In this document: piece after piece, positions 36,070 to 46,540 of the stretch
How positions within the stretch are numbered: position 1 is the first letter of the stretch
How the letters are laid out: the number at the start of each line of letters is the position of its first letter
Source of the DNA: Nocardioides islandensis
Lineage (GTDB): Bacteria; Actinomycetota; Actinomycetes; Propionibacteriales; Nocardioidaceae
Direction: 5' to 3'
Assembly: GCF_015352455.1 (NCBI RefSeq)
Contig: NZ_JADKPN010000001.1
Coordinates: forward strand, 1,045,404-1,109,403
Length of the DNA: 64,000 bases
Notes under the pieces: model-generated
Database searches by the model: none
What the model was told of the DNA's origin: nothing
Seen by the model: the letters and a program-made list of their open reading frames with translations, nothing else
Position numbers and translations under genes: made by a program

Positions 36070-36087
36070 TCGTGACCGGGATCACAA
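36070..36087. promoter_or_regulatory. Second dyad upstream of nuoA (CRP/GlxR-like or weak Rex site)
   Basis: CGTGACCGGGATCACA matches the CRP/GlxR palindrome with one mismatch and the Rex operator with three. Its centre is 28 bases after that of the first dyad, in the nuoA leader. Confidence 0.5.
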
Positions 36088-36126
36088 CCGGGGCAGCCGC
36101 TGAGGCTGGTGGAAGGACTGCAGGGC

Positions 36127-36486
36127 ATGGAGCTGTACACGCCGATCCTGGCGCTGGCCCTCCTGGCGACCGGATTCGCGGTGTTCTCCGTGGTCGTCAG
36201 CTCGCTGACGGGACCGAAGCGCTACAACCGGGCGAAGCTCGACTCCTATGAGTGCGGCATCGAGCCGACGCCGCAGCCCGTGGGCGGCGGGCGGTTCCCG
36301 GTGAAGTACTTCATCACCGCGATGCTGTTCATCGTCTTCGACATCGAGATCGTCTTCCTCTACCCGTGGGCCGTCCGCTTCGACGCCATGAAGTTCTTCG
36401 GGCTGGCCGAGATGGTCGTCTTCATCGCCACCGTGTTCGTCGCCTACGTCTACGTGTGGCGCCGCGGCGGCCTGGACTGGGACTGA
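36127..36486 (+). CDS. nuoA: NADH-quinone oxidoreductase subunit A
   Basis: Small complex I membrane subunit, 119 residues with three helices. The loop YECGIEP carries the conserved Cys linked to quinone-site conformational change, and FIVFDIEIVFLYPWA is the conserved second helix. ATG at 36127 has AAGGA 10 bases upstream; the in-frame GTG at 36109 lies over that site. It opens the nuoA-N operon behind tandem Rex/CRP-like dyads. Confidence 0.95.
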   Translation: MELYTPILALALLATGFAVFSVVVSSLTGPKRYNRAKLDSYECGIEPTPQPVGGGRFPVKYFITAMLFIVFDIEIVFLYPWAVRFDAMKFFGLAEMVVFIATVFVAYVYVWRRGGLDWD

Positions 36487-36502
36487 CGGGCGGGACTGAC
36501 AG

Positions 36503-37057
36503 ATGGGTCTTGAAGAGAAGCTGCCCTCCGGCGTCCTCCTGACGACCGTCGAGGGCGTCGCCGGCTACATGCGCAAGGCGTCCTTCTGGCCGGCGACGTT
36601 CGGCCTCGCCTGCTGCGCGATCGAGATGATGACGTCCGGCGGCCCCAAGTACGACCTGGCCCGCTTCGGCATGGAGGTCTTCCGCGCCAGCCCGCGCCAG
36701 GCCGACCTGATGATCGTGGCCGGCCGCGTCAGCCAGAAGATGGCCCCGGTCCTGCGCCAGATCTACGACCAGATGGCCGAGCCCAAGTGGGTGCTGGCGA
36801 TGGGCGTGTGCGCGAGCTCCGGCGGCATGTTCAACAACTACGCCGTCGTGCAGGGCGTCGACCACGTCGTCCCCGTCGACATGTACCTGCCCGGCTGCCC
36901 GCCCCGCCCCGAGATGCTCATCGACGCGATCCTCAAGCTGCACGACCAGGTGCAGCACGGCAAGCTCGGCCCCAACCGCGCCAAGCAGATCCAGGAGCTG
37001 GAGGCCAACGCGCTCAAGGCACTGCCGACCAGCGAGCTGAAGGGCCTGCTGCGATGA
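36503..37057 (+). CDS. nuoB: NADH-quinone oxidoreductase subunit B
   Basis: Peripheral subunit of 184 residues that holds the N2 [4Fe-4S] cluster, the electron donor to menaquinone. Cluster cysteines are the adjacent pair in LACCAIEM, one in [12 protein letters not shown] and one in [11 protein letters not shown]-terminal extension after residue 155 (Lys/Leu/Glu-rich) is usual in actinobacteria. Overlaps nuoC by 4 bases. Confidence 0.96.
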   Translation: MGLEEKLPSGVLLTTVEGVAGYMRKASFWPATFGLACCAIEMMTSGGPKYDLARFGMEVFRASPRQADLMIVAGRVSQKMAPVLRQIYDQMAEPKWVLAMGVCASSGGMFNNYAVVQGVDHVVPVDMYLPGCPPRPEMLIDAILKLHDQVQHGKLGPNRAKQIQELEANALKALPTSELKGLLR

Positions 37058-37770
37058 GTGACGAGAAGGCGCCGCAGGTGCCGGAGGCCAAGACCCAGGA
37101 CCCGTCCACCGACGTCGTCCGGTCCGACTCCCAGGTGGAGCAGGCCGTCGGCGTACGCCGCGGGATGTTCGGCGCGCACGGCACCGGCGACACCTCGGGG
37201 TACGGCGGCCTCGTCGCCCCCGTCGTCCTGCCCGGCGCGGCCCAGCGGCCGTTCGGCGGGTGGTACGACGAGGTGGCCGACGCGCTCGAGTCGACGATCG
37301 ACGTGGACCGGGTCGTGATCGACCGCGGCGAGATCACCTTCCACGTACGCCGCGAGGACCTGCCCGTCGTCGCGCGCACCCTCCGCGACGACCCGGCGCT
37401 GCGCTTCGAGCTCTGCTCCGGCGTCAGCGGTGTGCACTACCCCGGCGACACCGGCCGCGAGCTGCACGCGGTCTACCACCTGCTCTCGATGACCTACAAC
37501 CGTCGCATCCGCGTCGAGGTCACCGCCCCGGACGACGACCCGCACATCCCGAGCATCGTGGACACCTACCCCACCAACGACTGGCACGAGCGCGAGACCT
37601 TCGACATGTTCGGGATCGTCTTCGACGGCCACCCGGCGCTCACCCGCATCCTGATGCCCGACGACTGGCCCGGCCACCCCCAGCGCAAGGATTACCCACT
37701 CGGCGGCATCCCGGTCGAGTACAAGGGCGGAACCATCCCGCCGCCCGACGAGCGGAGGTCGTACTCATGA
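37054..37770 (+). CDS. nuoC: NADH-quinone oxidoreductase subunit C
   Basis: 30-kDa connecting-domain subunit, 238 residues. The signature [18 protein letters not shown] and [16 protein letters not shown] is intact. An N-terminal extension of about 80 residues, including a Gly-rich segment ([10 protein letters not shown]), precedes the conserved fold and is typical of actinobacterial NuoC. Overlaps nuoB and nuoD by 4 bases each. Confidence 0.95.
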   Translation: MSDEKAPQVPEAKTQDPSTDVVRSDSQVEQAVGVRRGMFGAHGTGDTSGYGGLVAPVVLPGAAQRPFGGWYDEVADALESTIDVDRVVIDRGEITFHVRREDLPVVARTLRDDPALRFELCSGVSGVHYPGDTGRELHAVYHLLSMTYNRRIRVEVTAPDDDPHIPSIVDTYPTNDWHERETFDMFGIVFDGHPALTRILMPDDWPGHPQRKDYPLGGIPVEYKGGTIPPPDERRSYS

Positions 37771-39110
37771 CGCAGGACGTGTACGCCGGCCCCGGCGCGG
37801 AGACCGCCGAGGGCAAGGTCTTCACCGTCACCGGCCAGGACTGGGACTCCATCACCCAGGGCCTGAGCGACGAGGGCGTCGCCGACGAGCGCGTCGTCGT
37901 GAACATGGGCCCGCAGCACCCGTCGACGCACGGTGTGCTCCGGCTGATCCTCGAGCTCGAGGGCGAGACGGTGACCGAGGCCCGCTGCGGCATCGGCTAC
38001 CTGCACACCGGCATCGAGAAGAACATGGAGTACCGCTCCTGGGTGCAGGGCGTCACGTTCTGCACGCGGATGGACTACCTGAGCCCGTTCTACAACGAGA
38101 TGACCTACGTGCTCGGCGTCGAGCGGCTGCTCGGCATCGAGGACGACATCCCCGAGAAGGCCCAGGTCATGCGGGTCCTGCTCATGGAGCTGAACCGCAT
38201 CTCCTCGCACCTGGTCTGCATCGCCACCGGCGGCATGGAGATCGGCGCCCTGACGGTGATGACGATCGGGTTCCGCGAGCGCGAGCTCGTGCTCGACCTC
38301 TTCGAGCTGATCACCGGCCTGCGCATGAACCACGCGTTCATCCGCCCCGGCGGTGTCGCCCAGGACCTGCCCCGCGGGGCGCTGGATGAGATCAAGAACT
38401 TCATCCAGCTGATGAAGAAGCGACTCCCCGAGTACGCCGCCCTCTGCAACGCCAACCCGATCTTCAAGGGCCGCCTCGAGGGCGTCGGCCACCTCGACCT
38501 CGAGGGCTGCCTGGCGCTCGGCATGACCGGACCGGTCCTGCGCAGCACCGGCTACGGCTGGGACCTGCGCAAGACCCAGCCCTACAGCGGCTACGAGGAC
38601 TACGAGTTCGACGTCCAGACCTGGGACACCTGCGACTCCTACGGCCGCTTCCGCGTGCGTCTGAACGAGATGTGGGAGTCCCTGCGCATCGTCGAGCAGG
38701 CCGCGGCGCGGCTGGGCCAGCTCGAGGGCGCGCCGGTCATGGTCGCCGACAAGAAGATCGCCTGGCCCTCGCAGCTGGCCATCGGCAGCGACGGCATGGG
38801 CAACTCCCTCGACCACATCCGCCACATCATGGGCGAGTCGATGGAGGCGCTGATCCACCACTTCAAGCTGGTGACCGAGGGCTTCCGGGTGCCGGCCGGC
38901 CAGGCCTACGTGCCGGTCGAGTCGCCGCGCGGCGAGCTCGGCGCGCACGTCGTCTCCGACGGCGGCACCCGCCCGTTCCGGGCGCACTTCCGCGACCCGT
39001 CGTTCACCAACCTCCAGGCCACCAGCGTGATGAGCGAGGGCGGCATGGTCGCCGACGTGATCGTGGCCATCGCCAGCATCGACCCCGTGATGGGAGGCGT
39101 CGACAGGTGA
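37767..39110 (+). CDS. nuoD: NADH-quinone oxidoreductase subunit D
   Basis: 49-kDa subunit of 447 residues lining the quinone cavity with NuoB. Conserved blocks are [15 protein letters not shown] (with the quinone-site His), [53 protein letters not shown] and [15 protein letters not shown]. It contains no cofactor. Overlaps nuoE by 4 bases. Confidence 0.96.
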   Translation: MTQDVYAGPGAETAEGKVFTVTGQDWDSITQGLSDEGVADERVVVNMGPQHPSTHGVLRLILELEGETVTEARCGIGYLHTGIEKNMEYRSWVQGVTFCTRMDYLSPFYNEMTYVLGVERLLGIEDDIPEKAQVMRVLLMELNRISSHLVCIATGGMEIGALTVMTIGFRERELVLDLFELITGLRMNHAFIRPGGVAQDLPRGALDEIKNFIQLMKKRLPEYAALCNANPIFKGRLEGVGHLDLEGCLALGMTGPVLRSTGYGWDLRKTQPYSGYEDYEFDVQTWDTCDSYGRFRVRLNEMWESLRIVEQAAARLGQLEGAPVMVADKKIAWPSQLAIGSDGMGNSLDHIRHIMGESMEALIHHFKLVTEGFRVPAGQAYVPVESPRGELGAHVVSDGGTRPFRAHFRDPSFTNLQATSVMSEGGMVADVIVAIASIDPVMGGVDR

Positions 39111-39832
39111 CGCAGGCTAACGATCGGGCAGTCGACGACAAGACGTACGCCGAGCTGCAGCAGATCGCGGCGAGGTACCCCGAGCCCCGCTCGGGCCTGC
39201 TGCCGATGCTGCACCTCGTGCAGTCCGCGCACGGCCGGATCACTCCGGAGGGCATCGAGGCCTGCGCCGACATCCTCGGCATCAGCGCCGCCGACGTCAG
39301 CGGCGTGGCGACGTTCTACACGATGTACAAGCGCCGTCCCGTCGGCGACTACCACGTCGGGGTCTGCACCAACACGCTGTGCGCGGTGATGGGCGGCGAC
39401 GCCATCTTCTCCCGCCTCAAGGACCACCTCGACGTCGGCAACGACGAGACCACGGCCGACGGCAAGGTCACGCTGGAGCACATCGAGTGCAACGCCGCCT
39501 GCGACTACGCCCCGGTGATGACGGTCAACTGGGAGTTCATGGACAACATGACGCCCGAGAAGGCCACCCGGCTCGTCGACGACCTGCGCTCGGGAGCCGA
39601 GGTGCGCTCCACCCGGGGACCGCGCATCGTCACCTGGCGCCAGGCCGAGCGCGTGCTGGCCGGCTTCCCCGACGGCCTGGCCGACGAGGGCCCGACCGCG
39701 GGGCCGGCCTCGCTGGTCGGTCTCGGCATCGCGCGCGAGAACGACTGGAAGGCCCCGGACAGCTCACCGGGTCTCGTGACAGGCGCTGGCGCGCCTTCCT
39801 CGACCAGCGAGTCCGCGGAGGAGAAGCAGTGA
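39107..39832 (+). CDS. nuoE: NADH-quinone oxidoreductase subunit E
   Basis: 24-kDa subunit of 241 residues with the N1a [2Fe-2S] cluster. Cluster ligands are in [12 protein letters not shown] and [12 protein letters not shown]. The conserved fold ends near residue 190; the tail contains residues 219-235 encoded by the 49-base dispersed repeat (39762-39810), giving a Ser/Gly/Ala-rich, probably disordered end ([15 protein letters not shown]). The repeat keeps the frame open and the stop still overlaps the nuoF start, so the unit was tolerated inside a coupled operon. Confidence 0.95.
   Translation: MTQANDRAVDDKTYAELQQIAARYPEPRSGLLPMLHLVQSAHGRITPEGIEACADILGISAADVSGVATFYTMYKRRPVGDYHVGVCTNTLCAVMGGDAIFSRLKDHLDVGNDETTADGKVTLEHIECNAACDYAPVMTVNWEFMDNMTPEKATRLVDDLRSGAEVRSTRGPRIVTWRQAERVLAGFPDGLADEGPTAGPASLVGLGIARENDWKAPDSSPGLVTGAGAPSSTSESAEEKQ
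39762..39810 (+). repeat. 49-base dispersed repeat, copy 2, inside nuoE
   Basis: Matches the reverse complement of 21179-21227 at 46 of 49 positions. Here it is translated as part of the nuoE C-terminal tail and lies 19 bases before the nuoF start, where its hairpin could affect downstream translation. Confidence 0.75.
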
Positions 39833-41139
39833 CGGACACCCTGACCCCCGTCCTCACCGACAACTGGGACGTCGAGCGGGCCTGGACCCTCCCGTCGTAC
39901 GAGTCCCGCGGTGGCTACGGCGCGCTGAAGAAGGCGCTGGGCATGGCGCCCGACTCGATCATCGAGGCGGTCAAGGAATCCGGCTTGCGCGGGCGTGGCG
40001 GCGCGGGCTTCCCGACCGGCATGAAGTGGTCCTTCATCCCGCAGGACAACCCGAAGCCCAAGTACCTCGTCGTCAACGCCGACGAGTCCGAGCCGGGCAC
40101 CTGCAAGGACATCCCACTGATGATGGCCAACCCCCACGTGCTCGTGGAGGGCGTCATCATCAGCTCGTTCGCGATCCGCGCGAACAAGGCCTTCATCTAC
40201 ATCCGTGGCGAGGTGCTGCACGTCATCCGCCGCGTGCAGGCCGCGGTCGCCGAGGCGTACGCCGCCGGGCACCTCGGCCAGGACATCCACGGCTCCGGCT
40301 ACGACCTCGACGTCGTCGTGCACGCCGGCGCCGGCGCCTACATCTGCGGCGAGGAGACGGCGCTGCTCGAGGGCCTCGAGGGCCGACGCGGGCAACCGCG
40401 GCTGCGGCCGCCCTTCCCGGCCGTCGCCGGCCTCTACGCCAGCCCGACCGTCATCAACAACGTCGAGTCGATCGCGTCGGTCCCGAGCATCATCGAGCAC
40501 GGCCACCGGTGGTTCGCCTCGATGGGCACCGAGAAGTCCAAGGGCTTCGGCATCTTCTCGCTGTCGGGCCACGTGGCGAACCCCGGCCAGTTCGAGGCGC
40601 CGCTCGGCATCACGCTGCGCGAGCTGATCGACCTTGCCGGCGGCATCCGCGAGGGCCACCAGCTGAAGTTCTGGACTCCGGGCGGCTCCTCGACGCCGCT
40701 GCTCACCGACGAGCACCTCGACATCCCGCTGGACTTCGAGGGCGTCGGCGGTGCCGGCTCGATGCTCGGCACCCGCGCCCTGCAGATCTTCGACGAGACG
40801 ACGTGCGTGGTCCGGGCCGCGCTGCGGTGGACGGAGTTCTACAAGCACGAGTCCTGCGGCAAGTGCACGCCGTGCCGCGAGGGCACGTGGTGGCTCGTCC
40901 AGGTGCTCGCCAAGCTGGAGCAGGGCGTCGGCTCGGAGGAGGACCTCGAGCTGCTGCTCGACCAGTGCGACAACATCGCCGGCCGCTCGTTCTGCGCATT
41001 GGCCGACGGCGCCGTCGCCCCGATCCAGAGCTCGATCAAGTACTTCCGCGACGAGTACGTCGCGCACCTCACCAACGGCGGCTGCCCGTTCGACCCCGCC
41101 GCCTCGACCCTCTTCGCGACCTCAGGAGCCCTCGTATGA
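39829..41139 (+). CDS. nuoF: NADH-quinone oxidoreductase subunit F
   Basis: 51-kDa NADH-binding subunit, 436 residues, with FMN and the N3 [4Fe-4S] cluster. FMN/NADH motifs are [28 protein letters not shown] and [14 protein letters not shown]. Cluster ligands are [12 protein letters not shown] plus the Cys in [12 protein letters not shown] start overlaps the nuoE stop. It is the electron entry point of the complex. Confidence 0.97.
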   Translation: MTDTLTPVLTDNWDVERAWTLPSYESRGGYGALKKALGMAPDSIIEAVKESGLRGRGGAGFPTGMKWSFIPQDNPKPKYLVVNADESEPGTCKDIPLMMANPHVLVEGVIISSFAIRANKAFIYIRGEVLHVIRRVQAAVAEAYAAGHLGQDIHGSGYDLDVVVHAGAGAYICGEETALLEGLEGRRGQPRLRPPFPAVAGLYASPTVINNVESIASVPSIIEHGHRWFASMGTEKSKGFGIFSLSGHVANPGQFEAPLGITLRELIDLAGGIREGHQLKFWTPGGSSTPLLTDEHLDIPLDFEGVGGAGSMLGTRALQIFDETTCVVRAALRWTEFYKHESCGKCTPCREGTWWLVQVLAKLEQGVGSEEDLELLLDQCDNIAGRSFCALADGAVAPIQSSIKYFRDEYVAHLTNGGCPFDPAASTLFATSGALV

Positions 41140-43514
41140 CGCAGGCCCCCGAGAAGACCGACCTCGTCAACCTCACCGTCGACGGCATCGCGGTCTCCGT
41201 CCCCAAGGACACCCTCGTGATCCGCGCGGCCGAGCAGGTCGGCGTCCAGATCCCGAGGTTCTGCGACCACCCGCTGCTCGCGCCGGTCGGTGCGTGCCGG
41301 CAGTGCCTGGTGGACATCCCGGACGCCGGCAACGGCCGGCCGTTCCCCAAGCCGCAGGCGTCCTGCACGCTGCCCGTCGCCGAGGGCATGGTGGTCAACA
41401 CCCAGGCCACGTCCCCGGTCGCCGACAAGGCGCAGCAGGGGATCATGGAGTTCCTGCTCATCAACCACCCGCTGGACTGCCCGGTCTGCGACAAGGGCGG
41501 CGAGTGCCCGCTGCAGAACCAGGCGATGTCCAACGGGCGCGGCGAGTCCCGCTTCTCCGCGACCGGCGGCGTCAAGCGCACCTACCCCAAGCCGATCAAC
41601 ATCTCGGCCCAGGTCCTGCTGGATCGTGAGCGCTGCGTGCTCTGCGCCCGCTGCACCCGCTTCTCCGAGGAGATCGCCGGCGACCCGTTCATCGCGCTGA
41701 TCGAGCGTGGCGCGCTCCAGCAGGTCGGGATCTACGAGAAGGAGCCGTTCGAGTCCTACTTCTCGGGCAACACGATCCAGATCTGCCCGGTCGGTGCGCT
41801 CACCTCCGCGGAGTACCGCTTCCGCTCGCGGCCCTTCGACCTGGTCTCCACCCCGTCGGTCGCCGAGCACGACGCGTGCGGCTCGGCGATCCGCGTCGAC
41901 CACCGTCGCGGCAAGGTGATGCGCCGACTCGCGGGCAACGACCCCGAGGTCAACGAGGAGTGGATCACCGACAAGGACCGGTTCGCGTTCCACTACGCGA
42001 CGGCGCCCGACCGCATCACCTATCCCCGCGTCCGTGACGAGGACGGGTCGCTGCGTCCCGCGTCGTGGCCGGAGGCCTTCGCGGTCGCGGCGCGCGGCCT
42101 GGCCGACGCGGGCGCGTCCGCCGTGCTGACCGGCGGCCGGATCACCGCCGAGGACGGCTACGCCTACAGCAAGTTCGCCCGCGTCGCCCTCGGCACCAAC
42201 GACATCGACTTCCGCTCCCGGCCGCTGTCGACCGAGGAGACGGCGTTCCTCGCCTCCGACGTCGTGCTCAGGCAGGGCGCGACGTACGGCGACCTCGAGG
42301 CCGCCGCGACCGTCGTGCTGGTGGGTCTGGAGCCCGAGGACGAGGCCGGGGCGATCTTCCTGCGTCTGCGCAAGGCCACCCGCAAGGGCCACACCCGCGT
42401 CGTCTCGATCGCGCCGTTCGCCTCGCGCGGACTGCAGAAGCTCGACGGCCAGCTCGTCGCCACCCGGCCGGGCCGCGAGGCGCTGGCCCTGCAGGACCTG
42501 CTCGGCCACGCCGACTACGGCATCGACGGCACGTCGGTGATCCTGGTCGGCGAGCGGCTGGCCACCTCGCCCGGCGCGCTCAGCGCGGCCGCCGAGGTGG
42601 CCGCCAAGACCGGCGCCAAGCTGGCCTGGGTGCCGCGACGCGCGGGCGACCGAGGCGCCGTGGAGACCGGGTGCCTGCCCAACCTGCTGCCCGGCGGCCG
42701 GCCCGTCGCCGATGCCGCCGCTCGCGTCGACGCGGCCACCGCCTGGGGCGTCGACTCGCTGCCCGAGACCGCCGGCCGTGACGCCGACGCGATCGTGGCG
42801 GCCGTCAACGCCGGCGACCTGCACGGCCTGGTCGTCGGCGGCGTGGACCCCGACGACACCGCCGACCCGGCGGCGTTCCGGGCGGCGCTCGACCGCGCGT
42901 CGTTCGTCGTGTCGCTGGAGCTGCGCGAGTCCGCCGTGACGGAGGTCGCCGACGTGGTGTTCCCCGTCGCGCCGGTCACCGACAAGGCGGGCATGTTCGT
43001 CACGTGGGAGGGCCGCCCGCGCACCTTCGACGCGATCTTCTCCTCGCCGACGTCGCTGCCCGACCTGCGGGTGCTGGCCGGCATCGCCGAGGAGCTCGGC
43101 ACGTCGCTGGGGTTCCGCACGGTCGCCGAGGCGCGCACGCAGATGGAGGAGATGGGCCCCTGGGACGGCGACCGCGCGTCGCTGGACCGCGTCCAGGCCC
43201 ACGACGTGTCGGACCCCGGCATCACGCTGGCCTCCTGGAAGCAGCTCCTCGACCTCGGCACCATGCAGGACGGCGACGACAACCTCCGCGCCACCGCCCG
43301 CATGCCCGTCGCTCGCGTCAGCGCCACCGTGTACGACGCCCTCGGGCCGGCGGTCACGGTCACCGGTGACCGGGGCTCGGTCACCGTGCCGGCCGTCGTG
43401 GCCGACATCGCCGACGACGTGGTCTGGCTGCCCGGCAACTCCTTCGGCCGCGGCCTGCTCGCCGAGGTCGGCCTGCCCGGCAGCACCGTCACCCTGAAGG
43501 GAGCCCAGGAGTGA
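41136..43514 (+). CDS. nuoG: NADH-quinone oxidoreductase subunit G
   Basis: Largest peripheral subunit, 792 residues. The N-terminal ferredoxin domain has [17 protein letters not shown] for N1b; then [14 protein letters not shown] and the 2x4Fe-like segment [11 protein letters not shown] with [10 protein letters not shown] follow. The molybdopterin-oxidoreductase-like remainder starts near residue 240 and carries no molybdenum in complex I. The His-Cys ligand set of cluster N5 appears in [10 protein letters not shown]. Overlaps nuoF and nuoH by 4 bases. Confidence 0.95.
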   Translation: MTQAPEKTDLVNLTVDGIAVSVPKDTLVIRAAEQVGVQIPRFCDHPLLAPVGACRQCLVDIPDAGNGRPFPKPQASCTLPVAEGMVVNTQATSPVADKAQQGIMEFLLINHPLDCPVCDKGGECPLQNQAMSNGRGESRFSATGGVKRTYPKPINISAQVLLDRERCVLCARCTRFSEEIAGDPFIALIERGALQQVGIYEKEPFESYFSGNTIQICPVGALTSAEYRFRSRPFDLVSTPSVAEHDACGSAIRVDHRRGKVMRRLAGNDPEVNEEWITDKDRFAFHYATAPDRITYPRVRDEDGSLRPASWPEAFAVAARGLADAGASAVLTGGRITAEDGYAYSKFARVALGTNDIDFRSRPLSTEETAFLASDVVLRQGATYGDLEAAATVVLVGLEPEDEAGAIFLRLRKATRKGHTRVVSIAPFASRGLQKLDGQLVATRPGREALALQDLLGHADYGIDGTSVILVGERLATSPGALSAAAEVAAKTGAKLAWVPRRAGDRGAVETGCLPNLLPGGRPVADAAARVDAATAWGVDSLPETAGRDADAIVAAVNAGDLHGLVVGGVDPDDTADPAAFRAALDRASFVVSLELRESAVTEVADVVFPVAPVTDKAGMFVTWEGRPRTFDAIFSSPTSLPDLRVLAGIAEELGTSLGFRTVAEARTQMEEMGPWDGDRASLDRVQAHDVSDPGITLASWKQLLDLGTMQDGDDNLRATARMPVARVSATVYDALGPAVTVTGDRGSVTVPAVVADIADDVVWLPGNSFGRGLLAEVGLPGSTVTLKGAQE

Positions 43515-44899
43515 GCGCAGCCATGGTGGGCCTCGTCCCCCTGACGATCGACGGCCCGACCGTGAAGGACTTCGGCCACGACCCGTGGTGGGTGATCCTC
43601 ATCAAGGTCGTGCTGATCTTCCTCGTGCTCGTGCTGCTCACGCTCTTCAACATCTGGTGGGAGCGCCGGGTGGTGGCCCGGATGCAGCACCGCATCGGCC
43701 CCAACGTGCACGGCCCGTTCGGGCTGCTGCAGTCGCTGGCCGACGGTGTGAAGCTGGCGCTCAAGGAGGACATCACCCCGACCGCGGCCGACAAGGTCGT
43801 CTTCACCCTGGCCCCCGTCATCGCGACGGTGCCGGCGTTCGTGACGTTCTCGGTGATCCCCTTCGGACCGGTCGTGAACTTCTTCGGCCACCGCACGCCC
43901 CTGCAGCTGACCGACATGCCCGTGGCTGTCCTGTTCGTGATGGCCATCGCCTCGATCGGCATCTACGGCATCGTCCTCGGCGGCTGGTCCAGCGGCTCGA
44001 CGTACTCCCTGCTCGGCGGTCTGCGGTCCAGCGCGCAGATGATCTCCTACGAGGTCGCGATGGGCCTCGCGCTGGTCGCCGTGTTCCTGTACGCCGGCTC
44101 GATGTCGACCTCCGAGATCGTGGCCGCGCAGGACGACCTGTGGTTCGGGCTGATCCTGCTGCCGTCGTTCGCGATCTACACGATCTCGATGATCGGCGAG
44201 ACCAACCGCGCGCCGTTCGACCTCCCGGAGGCCGAGGGCGAGCTGGTCGGCGGCTTCCACACCGAGTACTCCTCGCTGAAGTTCGCCCTGTTCTTCCTGG
44301 CCGAGTACATCAACATGGCCACCGTCTCCGCGCTGGCCACGACGCTGTTCCTCGGCGGCTGGCACGCGCCGTTCTGGATCGACAAGGTCTGGGAGGGTGC
44401 GAACCAGGGCTACTGGCCGGTGCTGTGGTTCTTCGGCAAGGTCCTGTTCTTCATCTTCGTGTTCATCTGGCTGCGCGGCACGCTGCCGCGACTGCGCTAC
44501 GACCAGTTCATGGCGTTCGGCTGGAAGCGGCTGATCCCCGTGTCGCTGGTGTGGATCCTGGCCGTCGGCACGATCCGCTCGATCTCGCTCGAGGGCCAGA
44601 TCGACCGCAAGTACCTGCTGATCGGCATCGGCGTGCTCGCCCTGCTGTTCCTCGCGTTGTTCTTCGTGGGCGAGGACGAGGAGAAGCGTGCCGACGCGGG
44701 CGCCGCGGCGGACGCCGAGGCCCACCAGGTGCGAGCCGGGGCCTTCCCGGTGCCGGCGATGCCGACCGGAGGCGCGGTGCGCGGCGCGGCCGCACCGCTG
44801 GAGTTCGGCCGGCCGGCGGACCACCCGGTGCCGGCGACCGTCGCGGGGGACTCGACCAGTGGCGATGGCGTCACGATGGAGGAGCGCATCGATGGCTGA
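43511..44899 (+). CDS. nuoH: NADH-quinone oxidoreductase subunit H
   Basis: Membrane subunit linking the quinone cavity to the pump modules, 462 residues with about eight helices. Conserved loops are [26 protein letters not shown] and [28 protein letters not shown]-terminal extension of about 75 residues (Ala/Pro/Val/Gly-rich) is longer than in enteric bacteria. It overlaps nuoI by 8 bases. Confidence 0.96.
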   Translation: MSAAMVGLVPLTIDGPTVKDFGHDPWWVILIKVVLIFLVLVLLTLFNIWWERRVVARMQHRIGPNVHGPFGLLQSLADGVKLALKEDITPTAADKVVFTLAPVIATVPAFVTFSVIPFGPVVNFFGHRTPLQLTDMPVAVLFVMAIASIGIYGIVLGGWSSGSTYSLLGGLRSSAQMISYEVAMGLALVAVFLYAGSMSTSEIVAAQDDLWFGLILLPSFAIYTISMIGETNRAPFDLPEAEGELVGGFHTEYSSLKFALFFLAEYINMATVSALATTLFLGGWHAPFWIDKVWEGANQGYWPVLWFFGKVLFFIFVFIWLRGTLPRLRYDQFMAFGWKRLIPVSLVWILAVGTIRSISLEGQIDRKYLLIGIGVLALLFLALFFVGEDEEKRADAGAAADAEAHQVRAGAFPVPAMPTGGAVRGAAAPLEFGRPADHPVPATVAGDSTSGDGVTMEERIDG

Positions 44900-45467
44900 C
44901 GACAAGTCCCAGGGGAGGACCCTCAAGGAGCAGTTCTGGGACCCGGTCGCCGGGTTCGGGGTGACCTTCCGGACGATGTTCAAGAAGGTCGTCACCGAGC
45001 AGTACCCGTTCGAGAAGCTGCCCACCGCGCCGCGCTTCCACGGCCGTCACCAGCTCAACCGCTGGCCCGACGGCCTGGAGAAGTGCATCGGGTGCGAGCT
45101 CTGCGCCTGGGCGTGCCCGGCCGACGCGATCTACGTCGAGGGTGCGTCGAACACCGACGACGAGCGCTACAGCCCCGGTGAGCGGTATGGCCGCGTCTAC
45201 CAGATCAACTACCTGCGCTGCATCCTGTGCGGCCTGTGCATCGAGGCCTGCCCGACCCGCGCGCTGACGATGACCAACGAGTACGAGCTGGCCGACAGCA
45301 GCCGCGCCGAGCTCATCTACGAGAAGTCCGACCTGCTCGCCCCGCTGCTGCCCGGCATGGAGCAGCCGCCGCACCCGATGCGTCTCGGCGACGACGAGGG
45401 CGCCTACTACCGCGGCGAGTTCATGGCCCAGAACAGCGACCAGGCGCCCGAGGAGGTCCAGTCGTGA
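44892..45467 (+). CDS. nuoI: NADH-quinone oxidoreductase subunit I
   Basis: Ferredoxin-like subunit of 191 residues holding N6a and N6b. Two full 4Fe-4S motifs are [12 protein letters not shown] and [12 protein letters not shown], separated by about 35 residues. The N-terminal amphipathic part ([16 protein letters not shown]) lies along the membrane. ATG at 44892 lies 8 bases inside the nuoH end. The stop overlaps nuoJ by 4 bases. Confidence 0.96.
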   Translation: MADDKSQGRTLKEQFWDPVAGFGVTFRTMFKKVVTEQYPFEKLPTAPRFHGRHQLNRWPDGLEKCIGCELCAWACPADAIYVEGASNTDDERYSPGERYGRVYQINYLRCILCGLCIEACPTRALTMTNEYELADSSRAELIYEKSDLLAPLLPGMEQPPHPMRLGDDEGAYYRGEFMAQNSDQAPEEVQS

Positions 45468-46243
45468 CCTTCTGGATCCTCGCGCCGATCATGGTTCTCG
45501 CGGCCCTCGGCATCCTGTTCGTCCGCAAGGCCGTGCACGCCGCACTGCTGCTGGCCGTGGTGATGATCAGCCTGGCCATGCTGTACGCCGTCCTCGACGC
45601 GCCGTTCCTGTTCGCGGTGCAGATCATCGTCTACACCGGCGCGATCCTGATGCTGTTCCTCTTCGTCGTGATGCTCGTCGGCGTCGACGCCTCCGACTCG
45701 GTCGTGGAGACGATCAAGGGGCAGCGGGTCCTGGCGATCCTCGGCGGCCTGGTGCTCGGGGTCGTCCTCGTCGTCGCCCTCAGCCAGCTCACGCTCGGCA
45801 CCGTCGTCGGCCTCGACGAGGCCAACAAGGGCGGCAACGTGCAGGCCGTCGCGGACATCCTCTTCTCCCGCTACGTGTTCGCCTTCGAGACCACCAGCGC
45901 CCTGCTCATCACCGCCGCCGTCGGCGCGATGGTGCTCGCCCACCGCGAGCGCCTGGTGCCCAAGCCGTCGCAGACCGACCTGGCCAACCAGCGGGTCCGC
46001 GACTACGCCGAGCACGGCCTGCACCTCGGTGCCCTGCCGCCGCCGGGCGTGTACGCCCGGCACAACGCCGTCGACACCCCGGCCCTGCTGCCCGACGGCA
46101 CCGCCGCCGAGGCGTCGGTCTCGCGGGTGCTCGCGGCCCGCGGCACCGTGCGGTCCGCGCCCGCCATGGCCGACGACGTTCAGGGCGTCGAGCGCCAGCT
46201 GGCCGGCGAGCGGCCCGTCACCGACCAGGAGGACCTGACATGA
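45464..46243 (+). CDS. nuoJ: NADH-quinone oxidoreductase subunit J
   Basis: Membrane subunit of 259 residues with five helices in the first 170 residues; the conserved third helix is [20 protein letters not shown] with its pi-bulge region. The hydrophilic C-terminal extension (about 165-259) is Ala/Val/Asp-rich, characteristic of actinobacterial NuoJ, and of unknown role. GTG start; overlaps nuoK by 4 bases. Confidence 0.95.
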   Translation: MTFWILAPIMVLAALGILFVRKAVHAALLLAVVMISLAMLYAVLDAPFLFAVQIIVYTGAILMLFLFVVMLVGVDASDSVVETIKGQRVLAILGGLVLGVVLVVALSQLTLGTVVGLDEANKGGNVQAVADILFSRYVFAFETTSALLITAAVGAMVLAHRERLVPKPSQTDLANQRVRDYAEHGLHLGALPPPGVYARHNAVDTPALLPDGTAAEASVSRVLAARGTVRSAPAMADDVQGVERQLAGERPVTDQEDLT

Positions 46244-46533
46244 CCCAGTACGTCGTCCTGTCCGGGATCCTGTTCACCATCGGCTGCGTCGGGGTGCTGA
46301 CGCGGCGCAACGCGCTGGTCGTGTTCATGTGCGTGGAGCTGATGCTCAATGCCTCGAACCTCGCCCTCGTCGCGTTCGCCAAGCAGCACGGCAACCTCGA
46401 CGGCCAGGTGGCGGCGTTCTTCGTGATGGTCGTGGCGGCCGCCGAGGTCGTGGTCGGCCTGGCCATCATCATGACCATCTTCCGCACCCGTCGGTCGGCC
46501 TCGGTCGACGACGCGAGCCTGCTGAAGTTCTGA
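46240..46533 (+). CDS. nuoK: NADH-quinone oxidoreductase subunit K
   Basis: Antiporter-related subunit of 97 residues with three helices. Buried acidic residues are the Glu in [18 protein letters not shown] and in [11 protein letters not shown], part of the proton path. ATG start overlaps the nuoJ stop; nuoL follows 7 bases later. Confidence 0.96.
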   Translation: MTQYVVLSGILFTIGCVGVLTRRNALVVFMCVELMLNASNLALVAFAKQHGNLDGQVAAFFVMVVAAAEVVVGLAIIMTIFRTRRSASVDDASLLKF

Positions 46534-46540
46534 GAGGCGA

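Noticed and set aside
40026..41135. Long upstream extension of the nuoG frame within nuoF
   Set aside because: It lies in another frame of nuoF, with no ribosome site, and nuoG has a normal ATG overlapping the nuoF stop.
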